A DNA stretch of 64,000 nucleotides from Pseudomonas sp. TTU2014-080ASC (GCF_001446935.1 NZ_LKKK01000002.1:964250-1028249); one strand, 5' to 3'; numbered from the stretch's first letter, positions 17,638 through 26,940 are shown. The notes: generated by a model from the sequence alone, not told the origin. Numbers and translations: made by a program.

Positions 17638-18179
17638 TCGTGTCTCCTTACGTGCTGGCGTACCAGCCACTCACCGACAAACAACAGGCCCATCAACACA
17701 TAGGCAATCAGGCCGGTGTACAGCGTCCACCAACTTAGCGGGGCCCAAAAAATCAGCGCCACAACCACCAAGCCGTTGAGCAGGAAAAACAGCGTCCAGA
17801 CCTGCGTGACCCGCCGTATGTGGCGGATGGCGACCTCGGGCAGATAGGGCTCACGAATACGTGCCAGCCGCTCAATCAGCGGCGGGCCATATTTCAGGCT
17901 CAGGCCGAATGTCACCATCAGCAAGCCGTTGAGCAGCACTGGATACCAGCGCAACAGCTGTTCCTCAGCTGAGAGCCCCAACAGCAGGCAGAAGGCCAGG
18001 GCGATGGCAGTCATCCACAGATTTCCGGGCTTACCCCGCTGCGAAAGCGCACGGGCCAGCCACAGCACGCCGAGGCATACGGCAAACCACTGCGGCGACA
18101 GGTGCTCCATGCCGTAATACACGGCAAACGGGTAGAGCACTCCGGCAATCAGCAACAGCAGGCCAAACAAACGGCCCAT
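17634..18179 (-). CDS. COG4648-type membrane protein of the APE locus
   Basis: This 181-residue protein has about six predicted membrane helices and no enzyme motif; the loop between helices 4 and 5 is charged (RLARIREPYLPE). It fits the COG4648 family, a membrane protein regularly found between the ACP and ligase genes of APE clusters. Function is not known. The first base of its ATG is shared with the ACP stop. Confidence 0.8.
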   Translation of the reverse strand: MGRLFGLLLLIAGVLYPFAVYYGMEHLSPQWFAVCLGVLWLARALSQRGKPGNLWMTAIALAFCLLLGLSAEEQLLRWYPVLLNGLLMVTFGLSLKYGPPLIERLARIREPYLPEVAIRHIRRVTQVWTLFFLLNGLVVVALIFWAPLSWWTLYTGLIAYVLMGLLFVGEWLVRQHVRRHE

Positions 18180-18439
18180 TATTCAGCGGCTGGGCTGTTG
18201 ACCAGTTGGAACACGGCTTCAACCACATCACCCACGGTGCGCACGGCTTTGAATTCTTCAGCCGCGAGCTTTTTACCGGTCTGGCGTTTGATGTGGTCGA
18301 TCAGGTCGACGGCATCGATGCTGTCGATTTCCAGATCCTGATACAGGTTGGCTTCGAGCGTGACGCGCTCGGGCTCCAGTTCAAACAGCTCTACGAGGGC
18401 GTCGCGCAGGGTGTTGAAAATATCCTCACGGGTTTGCAT
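18179..18439 (-). CDS. apeF: APE acyl carrier protein 2 (ApeF-like)
   Basis: This 86-residue acidic four-helix protein has the phosphopantetheine site Ser in EIDSIDAVDL (about residue 40). With the neighbouring ACP it supplies the two carriers typical of APE clusters. In the studied Xenorhabdus system the two ACPs have different roles, so this one may hold the starter or the finished chain. The gap to the upstream ACP gene is 11 bases. Confidence 0.9.
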   Translation of the reverse strand: MQTREDIFNTLRDALVELFELEPERVTLEANLYQDLEIDSIDAVDLIDHIKRQTGKKLAAEEFKAVRTVGDVVEAVFQLVNSPAAE

Positions 18440-18450
18440 CGGCGCGATCC

Positions 18451-18711
18451 TCAGGCAGGTTGTTGCGATGACACGAACGCTGCCAGGCTGGCGACGTTGG
18501 CGAAGTGCTTGCGGGTGTCCTTGGCTTCGGCGTCGATCTTGATACCAAAACGCTTCTGGATGGCCAGGCCCAGCTCCAGGGCGTCGACTGAATCCAGACC
18601 CAGGCCTTCCCCGAACAGGGTCAGGTCCGCGGCGATGTCTTCAGCGGTCATGTCTTCAAGGCCCAGGGCGTCGATGATCAGATTTTTAATTTCTAGTTCT
18701 AGATTGCTCAT
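18451..18711 (-). CDS. apeE: APE acyl carrier protein 1 (ApeE-like)
   Basis: This 86-residue ACP has the phosphopantetheine Ser in LGLDSVDALEL (about residue 41). It is longer in helix I than FabD-type fatty acid ACPs and matches the first ACP of APE loci. The start lies 26 bases inside the end of the acyltransferase gene, showing coupling. It would carry the growing polyene for ApeO/ApeC, ApeQ and the dehydratase. Confidence 0.9.
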   Translation of the reverse strand: MSNLELEIKNLIIDALGLEDMTAEDIAADLTLFGEGLGLDSVDALELGLAIQKRFGIKIDAEAKDTRKHFANVASLAAFVSSQQPA

Positions 18712-19495
18712 CTTGGGCGAGCTCCTTCAGAAAGTGCTGGTGCAGAAATTGGTTAAGTTTTCGGGATGCAACCGGAGCGGGGCCGGCGGCGTTAAAGGCT
18801 GCTGGGGCGATATCCTCACCTACGCGCAAACGGAAGTGAAAACGTCGCGACGGAATGCTGTACCAAGGTTCCGCCTTGGTTAGGGTTGTCGGCGTGACAT
18901 CGATCACAACTGGCGTTACAACCCGCGCCCCGCGCAGAGCAATGGCGGCAGCGCCGCGATGAAACTCACGAAATTCACCCGGTGTCGTTCGGGTGCCTTC
19001 GGGGAACACAATTAGGGTCTGGCCTTCACGCAGGGCTCCTGCCGCCTCTTCAAGCATGTCCAGGCTACCGCTGTTGCTGATGTACTGCGCAGCGCGGATC
19101 GGGCCGCGCATAAAGGGGTTGTGCCAGAGGCTTTGTTTAACGATGCAGTTGGCGTCGCGGATAAAGGCAATCAGCACCACCACATCAATCAGCGAAGGGT
19201 GATTGGCGATGACCATCTGCCCCGGCTGACCCAGGCGCTCAATGCCTTCCACTTCATAGGTGAGCACGCCGGTGCGGTACATAAAACGTACAAAGTAATA
19301 GAAGGTGGCGCTGACTACCGCGCGGGAGCGGGTGCGATGGGCGACAGCATCGCCAGGCAGCAGGCGTAACAAGGGGAAGACCAGCACGCGCAGTATCACG
19401 CCGCCGATACCGAACAGGCTGAAACTCAGGGCAGTTGCAATTAAGCGCCACCAATACGGATGGCTGTATGAACTCAGACCTTTTCTCTCGACCAT
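18686..19495 (-). CDS. Lysophospholipid acyltransferase, PlsC-type (ApeD-like)
   Basis: The ATG at 19495 has GGAAGTGGAC directly upstream and gives a 269-residue protein that overlaps the chain-length factor by 22 bases; a longer in-frame version is unlikely. It has a membrane segment near residues 15-40 and the PlsC motifs NHPSLID (NHx4D) and FPEGTR. It probably transfers an acyl group when the pigment lipid is assembled. It differs in family from the LpxL-like enzyme at 14293-15228, so the operon has two unrelated acyltransferases. Confidence 0.87.
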   Translation of the reverse strand: MVERKGLSSYSHPYWWRLIATALSFSLFGIGGVILRVLVFPLLRLLPGDAVAHRTRSRAVVSATFYYFVRFMYRTGVLTYEVEGIERLGQPGQMVIANHPSLIDVVVLIAFIRDANCIVKQSLWHNPFMRGPIRAAQYISNSGSLDMLEEAAGALREGQTLIVFPEGTRTTPGEFREFHRGAAAIALRGARVVTPVVIDVTPTTLTKAEPWYSIPSRRFHFRLRVGEDIAPAAFNAAGPAPVASRKLNQFLHQHFLKELAQDEQSRTRN

Positions 19496-20190
19496 GTCCA
19501 CTTCCGGTTCTTCCAGTGATGCTGCAATACCGTCTGGCCACTGCACAGTGCGCGTACCAGACTCAGAGCGTGGGGCCACTGCGAGCGTGGTCCGATTTCC
19601 TTGCTCAATTGCAGGTTCCAGTCGTCGCCAGCAGTAAGCAGCAGGGCAACGGCATACGGGAATGGCACGTCCTCTATGTAGGGACGGTAGAGCTCAGGCG
19701 GTGTTTCTTCGGCAATCACCAGCAGCACTGCTGGAGCGCCTTCCTGAAGCAGGCCACAGGCCTCAAGCACCGCGGTTTCCAGGCCGTCGCCTTCACCGGC
19801 CAGGGCGGTCATTTCGCTGGTGTCACCGCGTTGAATCGACCACAGACCAATAATCGCGTTATGCACAGATAGGCTGAACTGTGTGGGAGATAGCGGCTCG
19901 TTATGCGCAAGATCGCTGAGAATCGCCAGCGTTCGCGGTGTTTCGCCATGCCTGCTGGTGAATACCATAGGCAATTGCGGGTGCTGTTCAGCCAGCGGCC
20001 AGGCGACGTGAAATGCCATGCGCGCCAAACGACTCAAGCGGCGGCGTTGCATGGGCGGCAGGACGCTGACATCGGGTTGTTCGCCCTGATCGACAATGCA
20101 CGACGGAGCCTGATGCCAGGCAAGCCAGTCAGCCGTACTGTCCACGCCCGGTGCCCAGGCGCGCCATTGTTCGATCAGAAAGTGTGTCAC
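19474..20190 (-). CDS. apeC: Short ketosynthase-like chain-length factor (ApeC-like)
   Basis: The 238-residue product is of the short ketoacyl-synthase-like family found first in APE operons; it lacks the second half of a normal ketosynthase. The segment TSRHGETPRT, followed by SLSVHNAIIGLWSI, is typical, and there is no catalytic Cys nucleophile. In studied systems ApeC forms a heterodimer with ApeO and sets chain length. The start is GTG with a poor ribosome site. As the first gene, its upstream region should hold the operon promoter. Confidence 0.85.
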   Translation of the reverse strand: MTHFLIEQWRAWAPGVDSTADWLAWHQAPSCIVDQGEQPDVSVLPPMQRRRLSRLARMAFHVAWPLAEQHPQLPMVFTSRHGETPRTLAILSDLAHNEPLSPTQFSLSVHNAIIGLWSIQRGDTSEMTALAGEGDGLETAVLEACGLLQEGAPAVLLVIAEETPPELYRPYIEDVPFPYAVALLLTAGDDWNLQLSKEIGPRSQWPHALSLVRALCSGQTVLQHHWKNRKWTWSREKV

Positions 20191-20393
20191 GCGGGTAAGT
20201 CCAAATATTCCTACGCCTAGTCAAACCCGCTTAGGACGGCATTCTCGTTGGCATTATGGAGGCATTATCCAGTCCCGATACAGACTGCGCAAATCATTAG
20301 GGAAAGATAGTCAATCAGACGTTTCCGTAATTCCTTCATCCTTTTCTGTAATTGTGCATAGAATCACTACAGTTTTGGGTTTAGGAGGTGCCG
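20191..20393. promoter_or_regulatory. Divergent intergenic region for the APE operon and parA, with phased repeats
   Basis: This 203-base region should hold both promoters. It contains three near-identical 8-mers in one direction: GGCATTCT at 20238-20245, GGCATTAT at 20250-20257 and GGCATTAT at 20261-20268. Their starts are 12 and 11 bp apart, about one helical turn, as in sites for a cooperatively binding regulator. No -10/-35 pair could be assigned with confidence. Confidence 0.45.
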
Positions 20394-21164
20394 ATGCGAC
20401 GTGTGATCTTCAATCAGAAAGGCGGCGTGGGTAAGTCCAGTATCGCCTGTAACCTGGCCGCTGTTAGTGCTTCGCAGGGCTATCGCACACTGCTGATCGA
20501 CCTTGACGCTCAGGCCAACTCAACCCACTACCTGACCGGGCTGACCGGCGATGACATCCCCATGGGCATCGCCGAGTTTTTCAAGCAGACCCTGTCAGCC
20601 ACCTCGTTCCGAAAAAATAAGGTGGACATCTATGAAACGCCGTTCGAGAACCTGCATGTGGTGACCGCGACGGCGGAGCTGGCCGAACTGCAGCCCAAAC
20701 TCGAGCAGAAGCACAAGATCAATAAGCTGGCCAAGCTGCTCGACAGCCTGAGCGAGGATTATGAGCGGATCTATCTGGACACGCCGCCCGCACTGAACTT
20801 CTATACCGTTTCTGCTCTGATCGCAGCGGATCGGGTGCTGATCCCCTTTGATTGCGACAGCTTCTCCCGTCAGGCCTTATACGGGCTGCTGGGGGAGATC
20901 GAAGAGTTAAAGGAAGACCATAATGAAGCGCTGGAGGTGGAGGGCATTGTCGTCAACCAGTTCCAGCCAAGGGCGAGCCTGCCGCAGCAGATCATTGACG
21001 AGCTGATCGAAGAAGAATTGCCGGTGTTGCCGGTGCATCTGATGAGTTCGGTGAAAATGCGCGAATCCCACCAGGCCTGCACTCCGCTGATCTTCTTGGA
21101 TCGCAGCCACAAGCTGACTCAGCAGTTTGTTGAGTTGCATGATTTGCTGAACGAGGCAGATTGA
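20394..21164 (+). CDS. Orphan ParA/MinD-family ATPase
   Basis: The ATG at 20394, behind the strong site TAGGAGG, gives 256 residues. The deviant Walker A KGGVGKSS comes near residue 11, Walker A' [10 protein letters not shown] near 36, and Walker B IYLDTPP near 125. This is a ParA-type positioning ATPase. No parB gene lies beside it, so it is not a standard chromosome or plasmid partition pair; such orphan ParA proteins often place a protein complex in the cell. It diverges from the pigment operon, which need not mean a shared role. Confidence 0.88.
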   Translation: MRRVIFNQKGGVGKSSIACNLAAVSASQGYRTLLIDLDAQANSTHYLTGLTGDDIPMGIAEFFKQTLSATSFRKNKVDIYETPFENLHVVTATAELAELQPKLEQKHKINKLAKLLDSLSEDYERIYLDTPPALNFYTVSALIAADRVLIPFDCDSFSRQALYGLLGEIEELKEDHNEALEVEGIVVNQFQPRASLPQQIIDELIEEELPVLPVHLMSSVKMRESHQACTPLIFLDRSHKLTQQFVELHDLLNEAD

Positions 21165-21209
21165 TCGCTTGTCGGCGCTGCGTATGCCTTGAAACCGCAT
21201 GGTGAGTAA

Positions 21210-21245
21210 CCCGCTGTGCGGGCTTACGCTACCCTGCGGTAGCGT
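21210..21245. terminator. Tandem hairpins between convergent parA and the stress protein gene
   Basis: The first hairpin is CCCGC-tgt-GCGGG (21210-21222). The second is ACGCTACC-ctgc-GGTAGCGT (21226-21245), an 8-bp perfect stem. They sit between convergent genes and may end transcription from both sides, although no long T-run follows. Confidence 0.5.
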
Positions 21246-21267
21246 TACCTACCTTGGGACTTGAGGG

Positions 21268-22062
21268 CTACCTCACCACCAGCACATCACACGGTGCTTT
21301 GTGCAGAAAGTGTTGAGCCAGGCTTCCCAGTAAGGCCTGGGACAGCGCGCTGCGGCCATGACTGCCAAGGATCAGCAGATCATTACTGTGTTCTTTCAGG
21401 TGATCCTGAAGGGAGCGCAGGATTCCGCCTTGCACGATGGAATGGCTGAGCGTGGGGCCCTTCTCTGGCAGGTACTGCTTTTCATCTTCCAGCAACTGAT
21501 CAATTAACGCCTGCTGGGTCGCCAGTTGCGCTTCGACCTGTTTGGGCGTGCCTTTGCCGGGATCAAACACATGCACCGCATGCAGCGTCGCCGTTTCCGG
21601 CAGCAGGCGATAACCGTGTCCCAGCGCACTGCAGGCACACAGGGAAAAGTCGATAGCGGCCAGGCCGCGCTGGTACGGGCGGAAGTCGTTGCGGGTCACC
21701 AACAGCAGCGGCACCCGACAGTTGCGCGCGATGCGGTCTAGGCTGGTGCCGGGAAACAAGTCGTGGCGCTGATTATGGCTGCCTAAAACCAGCAGATCGC
21801 AGCCAGTTTCAATCACCTGTTGCAGCACCACGTCTGAAGGCTTGCCGCTGCGGATCAGCAATTCGCTTTTCGGGGCGTACAGGGTGAGGCTCTTGTCCAG
21901 CGCCCGCTGCGCCTGTTCCTGCTCCTGTTGGCTGGCATTCGGCTTGAGCACGTGCAGTACGCTCAGGCGAGCACCAAACTGTCTGGCCAGCTGCACGGCA
22001 CGGCACAACGCAATGTCTGCGGTGTCGCGCAAGTCATGGGCGATCAGGATATGACTGGTCAT
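21268..22062 (-). CDS. Tandem-domain universal stress protein
   Basis: The 264-residue protein has two Usp domains, about residues 1-125 and 135-264. Both end with a UspA-type ATP-binding region: LGSHNQRHDLFPGTSLDR in the first and LGSHGRSALSQALLGS in the second. Only the second keeps the GS-HG-RS pattern closely. Tandem Usp proteins are cytoplasmic and linked with stress or anaerobic survival in Pseudomonas. No operon partner is evident. Confidence 0.9.
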   Translation of the reverse strand: MTSHILIAHDLRDTADIALCRAVQLARQFGARLSVLHVLKPNASQQEQEQAQRALDKSLTLYAPKSELLIRSGKPSDVVLQQVIETGCDLLVLGSHNQRHDLFPGTSLDRIARNCRVPLLLVTRNDFRPYQRGLAAIDFSLCACSALGHGYRLLPETATLHAVHVFDPGKGTPKQVEAQLATQQALIDQLLEDEKQYLPEKGPTLSHSIVQGGILRSLQDHLKEHSNDLLILGSHGRSALSQALLGSLAQHFLHKAPCDVLVVR

Positions 22063-22147
22063 TGCGGCGATCTCCTGCGGCGTGATGCTGCTTAATTATT
22101 ATGGCCACAAGTGATAGCTGCATTTTCGTGCCAGAACAAGGCCAGAT

Positions 22148-22591
22148 TCAGCGAGTTCGTAACTGATAAAGACCAACACTCTCTGCAACGACCTCGCCGG
22201 CTTCGTTGGTCAATTGCAGCTCCAGGGTGAATTCGGCTTTGCCCTGATCTTCTGCCTCACGCTGTAAACGCTCTATCTCGTTACTTTCGAGGCGGGCTTC
22301 TACTCGAATATCGCCAGTGGCCGGGCGGCGGAAGCGCAGATTCATCTCTTTAACAATGGGATAGAAGCGCTGAACGTCGAAGCTGGTCAGAAACAGCGCA
22401 CCGCCAGGTAGTTCCGCCAGCGTGAACAAGGCACCGGCATACATGCTGCCAATGTGATTCTGATTACCCGCCAGTGGCATGCGCAGCCGTACAAACCCAG
22501 GCTCAAGCACCTCGGCTTTGAGGTTGCTGCGTTTAATAAAGGCGATCTGCTCTTCAGTGAGTTGGCGCACCAGCTCGACGGGCATGGACAT
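22148..22591 (-). CDS. Hotdog thioesterase, DUF4442/PaaI-like
   Basis: This 147-residue single-domain protein has the hotdog pattern NHIGSMYAGALFTLAELPGG at residues 44-63. It matches the DUF4442/YiiD-C type thioesterase families, which act on acyl-CoA thioesters. The substrate cannot be told. It is a single-gene unit between the stress protein and TrxC genes. Confidence 0.8.
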   Translation of the reverse strand: MSMPVELVRQLTEEQIAFIKRSNLKAEVLEPGFVRLRMPLAGNQNHIGSMYAGALFTLAELPGGALFLTSFDVQRFYPIVKEMNLRFRRPATGDIRVEARLESNEIERLQREAEDQGKAEFTLELQLTNEAGEVVAESVGLYQLRTR

Positions 22592-22685
22592 GAGGCGACT
22601 CCGCTCTAGTTGTTATGTGGGCAGACTAGCGGCTGCTTATGTCGCCGTTAATGACCATGCCGTCAACGTAGGTTGACCAATTCGC

Positions 22686-23120
22686 TCAGATGCCTTGTTG
22701 GCGTAGCCAGCCAAGCAATTGCGGCAGCGGCATGGCGCCACTCTGGCGGGCCACTTCAACACCGCCTTTAAACAGGATCAGACTGGGAATTGAGCGGATG
22801 CCCAGTTGCCCGGAAAGCTGCGGGTTGTTCTCACTGTCGAGCTTGCCCAGACGGCAACGACCTTGGAGCTGTTGTGCGGCTTGCTGGAAGATTGGGGCAA
22901 AGCTGCGGCACGGACCGCACCAGTCGGCCCATACATCCACCAGCAAAGGCAGATCACCTTTTAATTGGCTGGCGAAGTTGCCCTGAGTCAGCTCGAAAGG
23001 AGCCGCCGGCAGTACTTCACTTTTGCAGCGCCCACAGCGTGGTGCATCACCAAGGCGCTCGGAAGGAATACGGTTGAGCCCGTTGCAGCTGGGGCAAGGG
23101 ATAAGCAGAGGGTTGGACAT
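22686..23120 (-). CDS. trxC: Thioredoxin 2 (TrxC), zinc-binding
   Basis: The 144-residue protein has an N-terminal zinc module with CPSC (residues 9-12) and CGRC (29-32), then a thioredoxin fold with the redox motif WCGPC near residue 70. The cis-proline loop is in IRSIPSLILF. This domain order defines TrxC, a cytoplasmic disulfide reductase linked to oxidative stress. A good site (CGGAG) precedes the ATG. Confidence 0.95.
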   Translation of the reverse strand: MSNPLLIPCPSCNGLNRIPSERLGDAPRCGRCKSEVLPAAPFELTQGNFASQLKGDLPLLVDVWADWCGPCRSFAPIFQQAAQQLQGRCRLGKLDSENNPQLSGQLGIRSIPSLILFKGGVEVARQSGAMPLPQLLGWLRQQGI

Positions 23121-23230
23121 GACGGACTCCGAAGCAGGATTAGCCCTTATCTGGAGTCTTTTAGTCGGATATCAAGTCTGGAATTGCGTGCTGTGGGTAA
23201 GTTGCTATCCACAGCACGGCAGTACAAACC

Positions 23231-24505
23231 TTACTTCGACGCCTCCAGCGCCTGTTCCAGGTCGGCGATGATGTCGTCGCTGTGCTCGATGCCAATCGAC
23301 AGGCGCACCATGTCGCGCGGTACGCCGGCTCTTTCCAGCTCTTCATCATTGAGCTGACGGTGCGTGGTGGATGCCGGGTGGCAGGCCAGGGACTTGGCGT
23401 CGCCGATGTTGACCAGACGCACCACCAGTTTCAGCGCATCAATAAAGCGTGCGCCAGCTTCCTGGCCGCCCTTGATACCGAACGACAGAATCGCCGCTGG
23501 CTTGCCGCCGGTGTAGCGCTTAGCCAGTTCGTGTTCCGGGTGATCCGGCAGACCGGCGTATTTCACCCACGCCACTTGTGGGTGGTTTTGCAGGTAGTGG
23601 GCGACCTTCAGGGCGTTTTCGGTATGACGCTCCATGCGCAGGGCCAGGGTTTCCAGACCTTGCAGGATCAGGAAGGCGTTGAATGGCGACAGCGCCGCGC
23701 CGGTGTTACGCAGCGGCACCACGCGGCAGCGGCCGATAAAGGCGGCTGGGCCAAAGGCTTCGGTGTAGGTCACGCCGTGGTAGGACGGGTCCGGTGTGTT
23801 CAGCAGCGCGAAGCGCTCTTTGTTCTCGGCCCACGGGAACTTGCCGGAGTCGACTACGATGCCGCCAATGCTGGTGCCGTGGCCGCCGATGTATTTGGTC
23901 AGGGAGTGCACGACGATATCTGCGCCGTGTTCGAACGGGCGGCACAGAATCGGCGTAGCCACGGTGTTATCCACAATCAGCGGTACGCCGTGACGGTGTG
24001 CTGCGTCGGCCAGGGCTTGCAGGTCGACAATGTTACCGGCTGGGTTGCCGATGGATTCGCAGAACACGGCTTTGGTTTTATCGTCGATCAGTGCTTCCAG
24101 CCCGGCGATATCGTCGTGGGAAGCAAAGCGAGTTTCGATGCCGATGCGCGGCAGGGTGTGGGCCAGCAGGTTGTAAGTGCCGCCGTAGAGTTTGGCCACG
24201 GAGACAATGTTGTCACCGGCTTCGGCCACGGTTTGAATCGCATAGGTGATGGCAGCCATACCGGATGCGACCGCCAGAGCAGCAACACCGCCTTCAAGCG
24301 CGGCGACGCGTTCTTCAAGCACGGCGTTGGTTGGGTTCATGATGCGGCTGTAGATGTTGCCCGCAACCTTCAGGTCGAACAGGTCGGCACCGTGCTGAGT
24401 GTCGTCAAAGGCGAATGAACTGGTCTGGTAGATCGGGACTGCAACGGCCTTTGTTGTTGGGTCTGGGCTGTAACCGGCGTGAATGGCCAGAGTTTCCAGT
24501 TTCAT
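23231..24505 (-). CDS. metY: O-acetylhomoserine sulfhydrylase (MetY)
   Basis: This 424-residue PLP enzyme of the Cys/Met metabolism family forms homocysteine from O-acetyl- or O-succinylhomoserine and sulfide. The PLP lysine is in [11 protein letters not shown] (about residue 210), and YSRIMNPTN near residue 52 belongs to the phosphate-binding region. Length is normal. AAGGAAC precedes the ATG. It is transcribed alone; a hairpin upstream separates it from the TSUP gene. Confidence 0.94.
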   Translation of the reverse strand: MKLETLAIHAGYSPDPTTKAVAVPIYQTSSFAFDDTQHGADLFDLKVAGNIYSRIMNPTNAVLEERVAALEGGVAALAVASGMAAITYAIQTVAEAGDNIVSVAKLYGGTYNLLAHTLPRIGIETRFASHDDIAGLEALIDDKTKAVFCESIGNPAGNIVDLQALADAAHRHGVPLIVDNTVATPILCRPFEHGADIVVHSLTKYIGGHGTSIGGIVVDSGKFPWAENKERFALLNTPDPSYHGVTYTEAFGPAAFIGRCRVVPLRNTGAALSPFNAFLILQGLETLALRMERHTENALKVAHYLQNHPQVAWVKYAGLPDHPEHELAKRYTGGKPAAILSFGIKGGQEAGARFIDALKLVVRLVNIGDAKSLACHPASTTHRQLNDEELERAGVPRDMVRLSIGIEHSDDIIADLEQALEASK

Positions 24506-24558
24506 GCGGATGTTCCTTTACTATGGCAGTTAAGAAAAATCGCAGCATCGCCAATGGC

Positions 24559-24602
24559 AAAGGGCCGGTCAATGCGCTGAGGCAATGAACCGGCCCTTTT
24601 TC
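24559..24602. terminator. Hairpin terminator between the TSUP and metY genes
   Basis: AAAGGGCCGGT (24559-24569) pairs with ACCGGCCCTTT (24589-24599) over 11 bp around a 19-base loop, followed on the + strand by more T. On the minus strand it follows the TSUP gene and precedes metY, so it most likely ends the TSUP transcript. Confidence 0.7.
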
Positions 24603-24640
24603 TAGATCGTTTTAGCTGAGGCTTATAGCGCGCTGCGCCC

Positions 24641-25621
24641 TCAGTTCAGCGCCTGGAAGATGTTGAAGGCGCTGATGGCAGTGATCAGACATCCCACAAT
24701 CGTCATCAGCACACGGGCTGGCAGGTGTTTGCACAGCAGCGCGGCAAACGGCGCGGCGAACATACCGCCCAGCACCAAACCTGCCACCATCTGCCAGGTG
24801 GATGGCTCGCCTGCAAGCAGGATGAACGAGGCGGCGCTGGTGATGGTCAGGAAGAACTCTGCGAAGTTAACCGAGCCAATGGTGGTGCGTGGGTCGCTGC
24901 CGGAACCGAGCAGGCTGCTGGTCACAACCGGGCCCCAGCCGCCGCCACCGGCAGCGTCAACGAAACCACCGAACATCGCCAGCTTGGCCACGTGCTTAGG
25001 CTCTTTGCGCTGTTGCTGCACATGGCGATACGCCTTGCGCAGAATGTACAGACCCATGATCAGCAGGTAGGCGGAGATGAAAGGCTTCATCACTTCGCCA
25101 TCGAACGTGGTAATCAGCACTGCACCCAGAATCGCACCGATCATGCCCGGCAGCAGCAGGCGCAGGAACAGGGATTTGTTCACGTTGCCCAGCTTGGCGT
25201 GAGAGATGCCGGACAGGCCGGTGGTGAACACTTCAGCAATGTGCACGCTGGCGCTGGCTGCGGCGGGCGAGGCACCGGCAGTCAGCAGAAAGCTGGTCGC
25301 GGTGATGCCATAGGCCATGCCCAGTGCGCCATCAACCACCTGGGCGAGGAAACCGACGGCGACAGCGCTCCAAAACGCCGGGCTGTGCAGGGTGTCTTCG
25401 ATGATTTCGAAGCCGCTGTGGCCACCGTGATCACCAAAGAACAAACGCCAGGCCAGGAAGGACAGCAGGCCAAGCATAATCAGCGCCGCAGCCCACACAG
25501 CTGCACGCAGTACAGGGTGGTTGTCGGGATGGGTAACGAAGTCTTCTACGGGTGGTAGCCCCAGCGCCTCATGCTCTTCGTTGAGTGGGCTTTGGCTGAG
25601 GTCCAGATTGCGGATTTTCAT
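24641..25621 (-). CDS. TSUP-family membrane transporter (TauE/SafE type)
   Basis: The ATG at 25621 gives 326 residues; an earlier in-frame TTG is less likely. After a charged N-terminus (about 35 residues) come some eight membrane helices with internal duplication (DGALGMAYGITATSFLL and DAAGGGGWGPVVTSSLLG). These match the sulfite/sulfonate exporter-like TSUP family. The position next to metY, a sulfur-assimilation gene, agrees with a sulfur compound as substrate, but the genes are separated by a terminator. Confidence 0.88.
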   Translation of the reverse strand: MKIRNLDLSQSPLNEEHEALGLPPVEDFVTHPDNHPVLRAAVWAAALIMLGLLSFLAWRLFFGDHGGHSGFEIIEDTLHSPAFWSAVAVGFLAQVVDGALGMAYGITATSFLLTAGASPAAASASVHIAEVFTTGLSGISHAKLGNVNKSLFLRLLLPGMIGAILGAVLITTFDGEVMKPFISAYLLIMGLYILRKAYRHVQQQRKEPKHVAKLAMFGGFVDAAGGGGWGPVVTSSLLGSGSDPRTTIGSVNFAEFFLTITSAASFILLAGEPSTWQMVAGLVLGGMFAAPFAALLCKHLPARVLMTIVGCLITAISAFNIFQALN

Positions 25622-25867
25622 AACGAACAAGCGCGCCTGACAGTGGGTGGTAGAACAGGGCGAAAAGCAGGCGGCGAGAATAAACGCCTTTCTTTATATG
25701 GTCTAAGAATGTTTGGGAAGGTTTATATAGCTTTTCGATTTAACAGATAGGCTGTTCGCCTGTTTCAGTCTCCAGCTGTGGCTGTGTCTATCCGGTCTTG
25801 CCCAATAGGCTCTATCAGCATAGCCCGCGCCGTAATGGCTTGGGGCGTTAGTTAGCAGGGAGAAGCA

Positions 25868-26563
25868 ATGCACACATTGGGCATATTGGGCGGTATGAGC
25901 TGGGAGTCCACAGCCACTTACTATCGGCTGTTGAATCAGGCAGTTCGTGATGTGCGAGGCGGACTGCACTCAGCGCCTTTGCTGATTCATTCGGTGGATT
26001 TCGCCGAAGTAGCGGCTCTGCAACGCAGTGGGGACTGGCAGGCTGCCGGCGAGCTTTTGGCCAATGCGGCACTGGGCCTGCAACGGGCAGGGGCGAGTGC
26101 ATTACTGCTGGCTACCAACACGATGCACAAGGTCGCGGCGGCAATAGAGTCCGCTGTGGATATCCCGTTGCTGCATATTGGCGATGCAGTGGGGCAGTCG
26201 TTGCAGGCTCAAGGCGTCAGCCGTGCCGCGCTGCTAGGGACGCGCTTCACCATGCAGGAAGACTTTTACCGGCAGCGTTTGCAGGACCGTTTCGGGATCG
26301 AAGTGATCACGCCGTCGGTGACGCAAATGGGCGAAATCGACCGGGTGATTTTTGCCGAGCTATGCCAAGGGCAGTGCCTACCTGCCTCCCGTGATTTCTA
26401 TTTGGCTGCTGTGGAGGAGCTGAAAGAGCAGGGCGCTCAGGCGGCGATTCTGGGCTGTACCGAGATCGGGATGTTGCTGGAAGGAAGCCATGCAGCGTTA
26501 CCGCTGGTGGACAGCACCGAACTGCATGTGGGGATGGGGGTGGAGTGGGTGTTGCGGGAGTGA
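25868..26563 (+). CDS. Amino acid racemase, Asp/Glu racemase family (YgeA-like)
   Basis: The 231-residue protein has the family start LGILGGMSWEST and two catalytic positions. Thr83 (LATNTMHK) replaces the usual first Cys, and Cys197 (ILGCTEIG) is the second. The same Thr83/Cys197 pair is known in E. coli YgeA, described as an L-Asp/Glu or homoserine-preferring racemase. So one-sided substrate preference is likely rather than a defect. GGGAGAAGCA precedes the ATG. Confidence 0.9.
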   Translation: MHTLGILGGMSWESTATYYRLLNQAVRDVRGGLHSAPLLIHSVDFAEVAALQRSGDWQAAGELLANAALGLQRAGASALLLATNTMHKVAAAIESAVDIPLLHIGDAVGQSLQAQGVSRAALLGTRFTMQEDFYRQRLQDRFGIEVITPSVTQMGEIDRVIFAELCQGQCLPASRDFYLAAVEELKEQGAQAAILGCTEIGMLLEGSHAALPLVDSTELHVGMGVEWVLRE

Positions 26564-26589
26564 TTTCGGTCTGAGTGTCAGGGCTTGGG

Positions 26590-26940
26590 GATGGGTTTCG
26601 CCCTTTCCGGGCGAGCCACTTTGATTCGCTGCGCTAACCCCTTCGGGACCGTGCTGAAGCACGTTCAACCTTCGGCTGTCTTGGGAAAAGTAGCCAAAAC
26701 CGCCTGCCCCGTCGTACGGCCCTGCAGCTTCGCTGCGGGTTCGTTCCCAGAATCACCGCTCCAGAGGCCTGCCGCGAAGGGCCGTCGCTGGCCCATCGCC
26801 ACTCTCGCGGCATCCATGCCGCTCAACCTCTTCCACGGTAATTCCGGTCACCCTCCTGAAGGGGCAGTTGGCGGTGTTCTTACGATAGTGAGCCACCCAC
26901 GCGGCGTGTGTTTTTGTAGGGTGGTGTAAGGCCATAGGCT
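26590..26940. repeat. Dispersed non-coding element of Pseudomonas type
   Basis: This GC-rich stretch has many short hairpins, for example CGCCC-tttcc-GGGCG at 26599-26613, CGTGCT-ga-AGCACG near 26650 and GCAGC-ttc-GCTGC near 26728. Open frames across it have no ribosome site and low-complexity translations. The pattern of a 'lightly stemmed' block containing TTGGGAAAAGTAGCCAAAAC recalls elements often seen in several copies between Pseudomonas genes. Copy number cannot be checked in one window. Confidence 0.5.

Noticed and set aside
26585..26929. Plus-strand frame of 114 codons after the racemase gene
   Set aside because: It lies in the hairpin-rich dispersed element, has no ribosome site, and its translation looks like non-coding repeat sequence.
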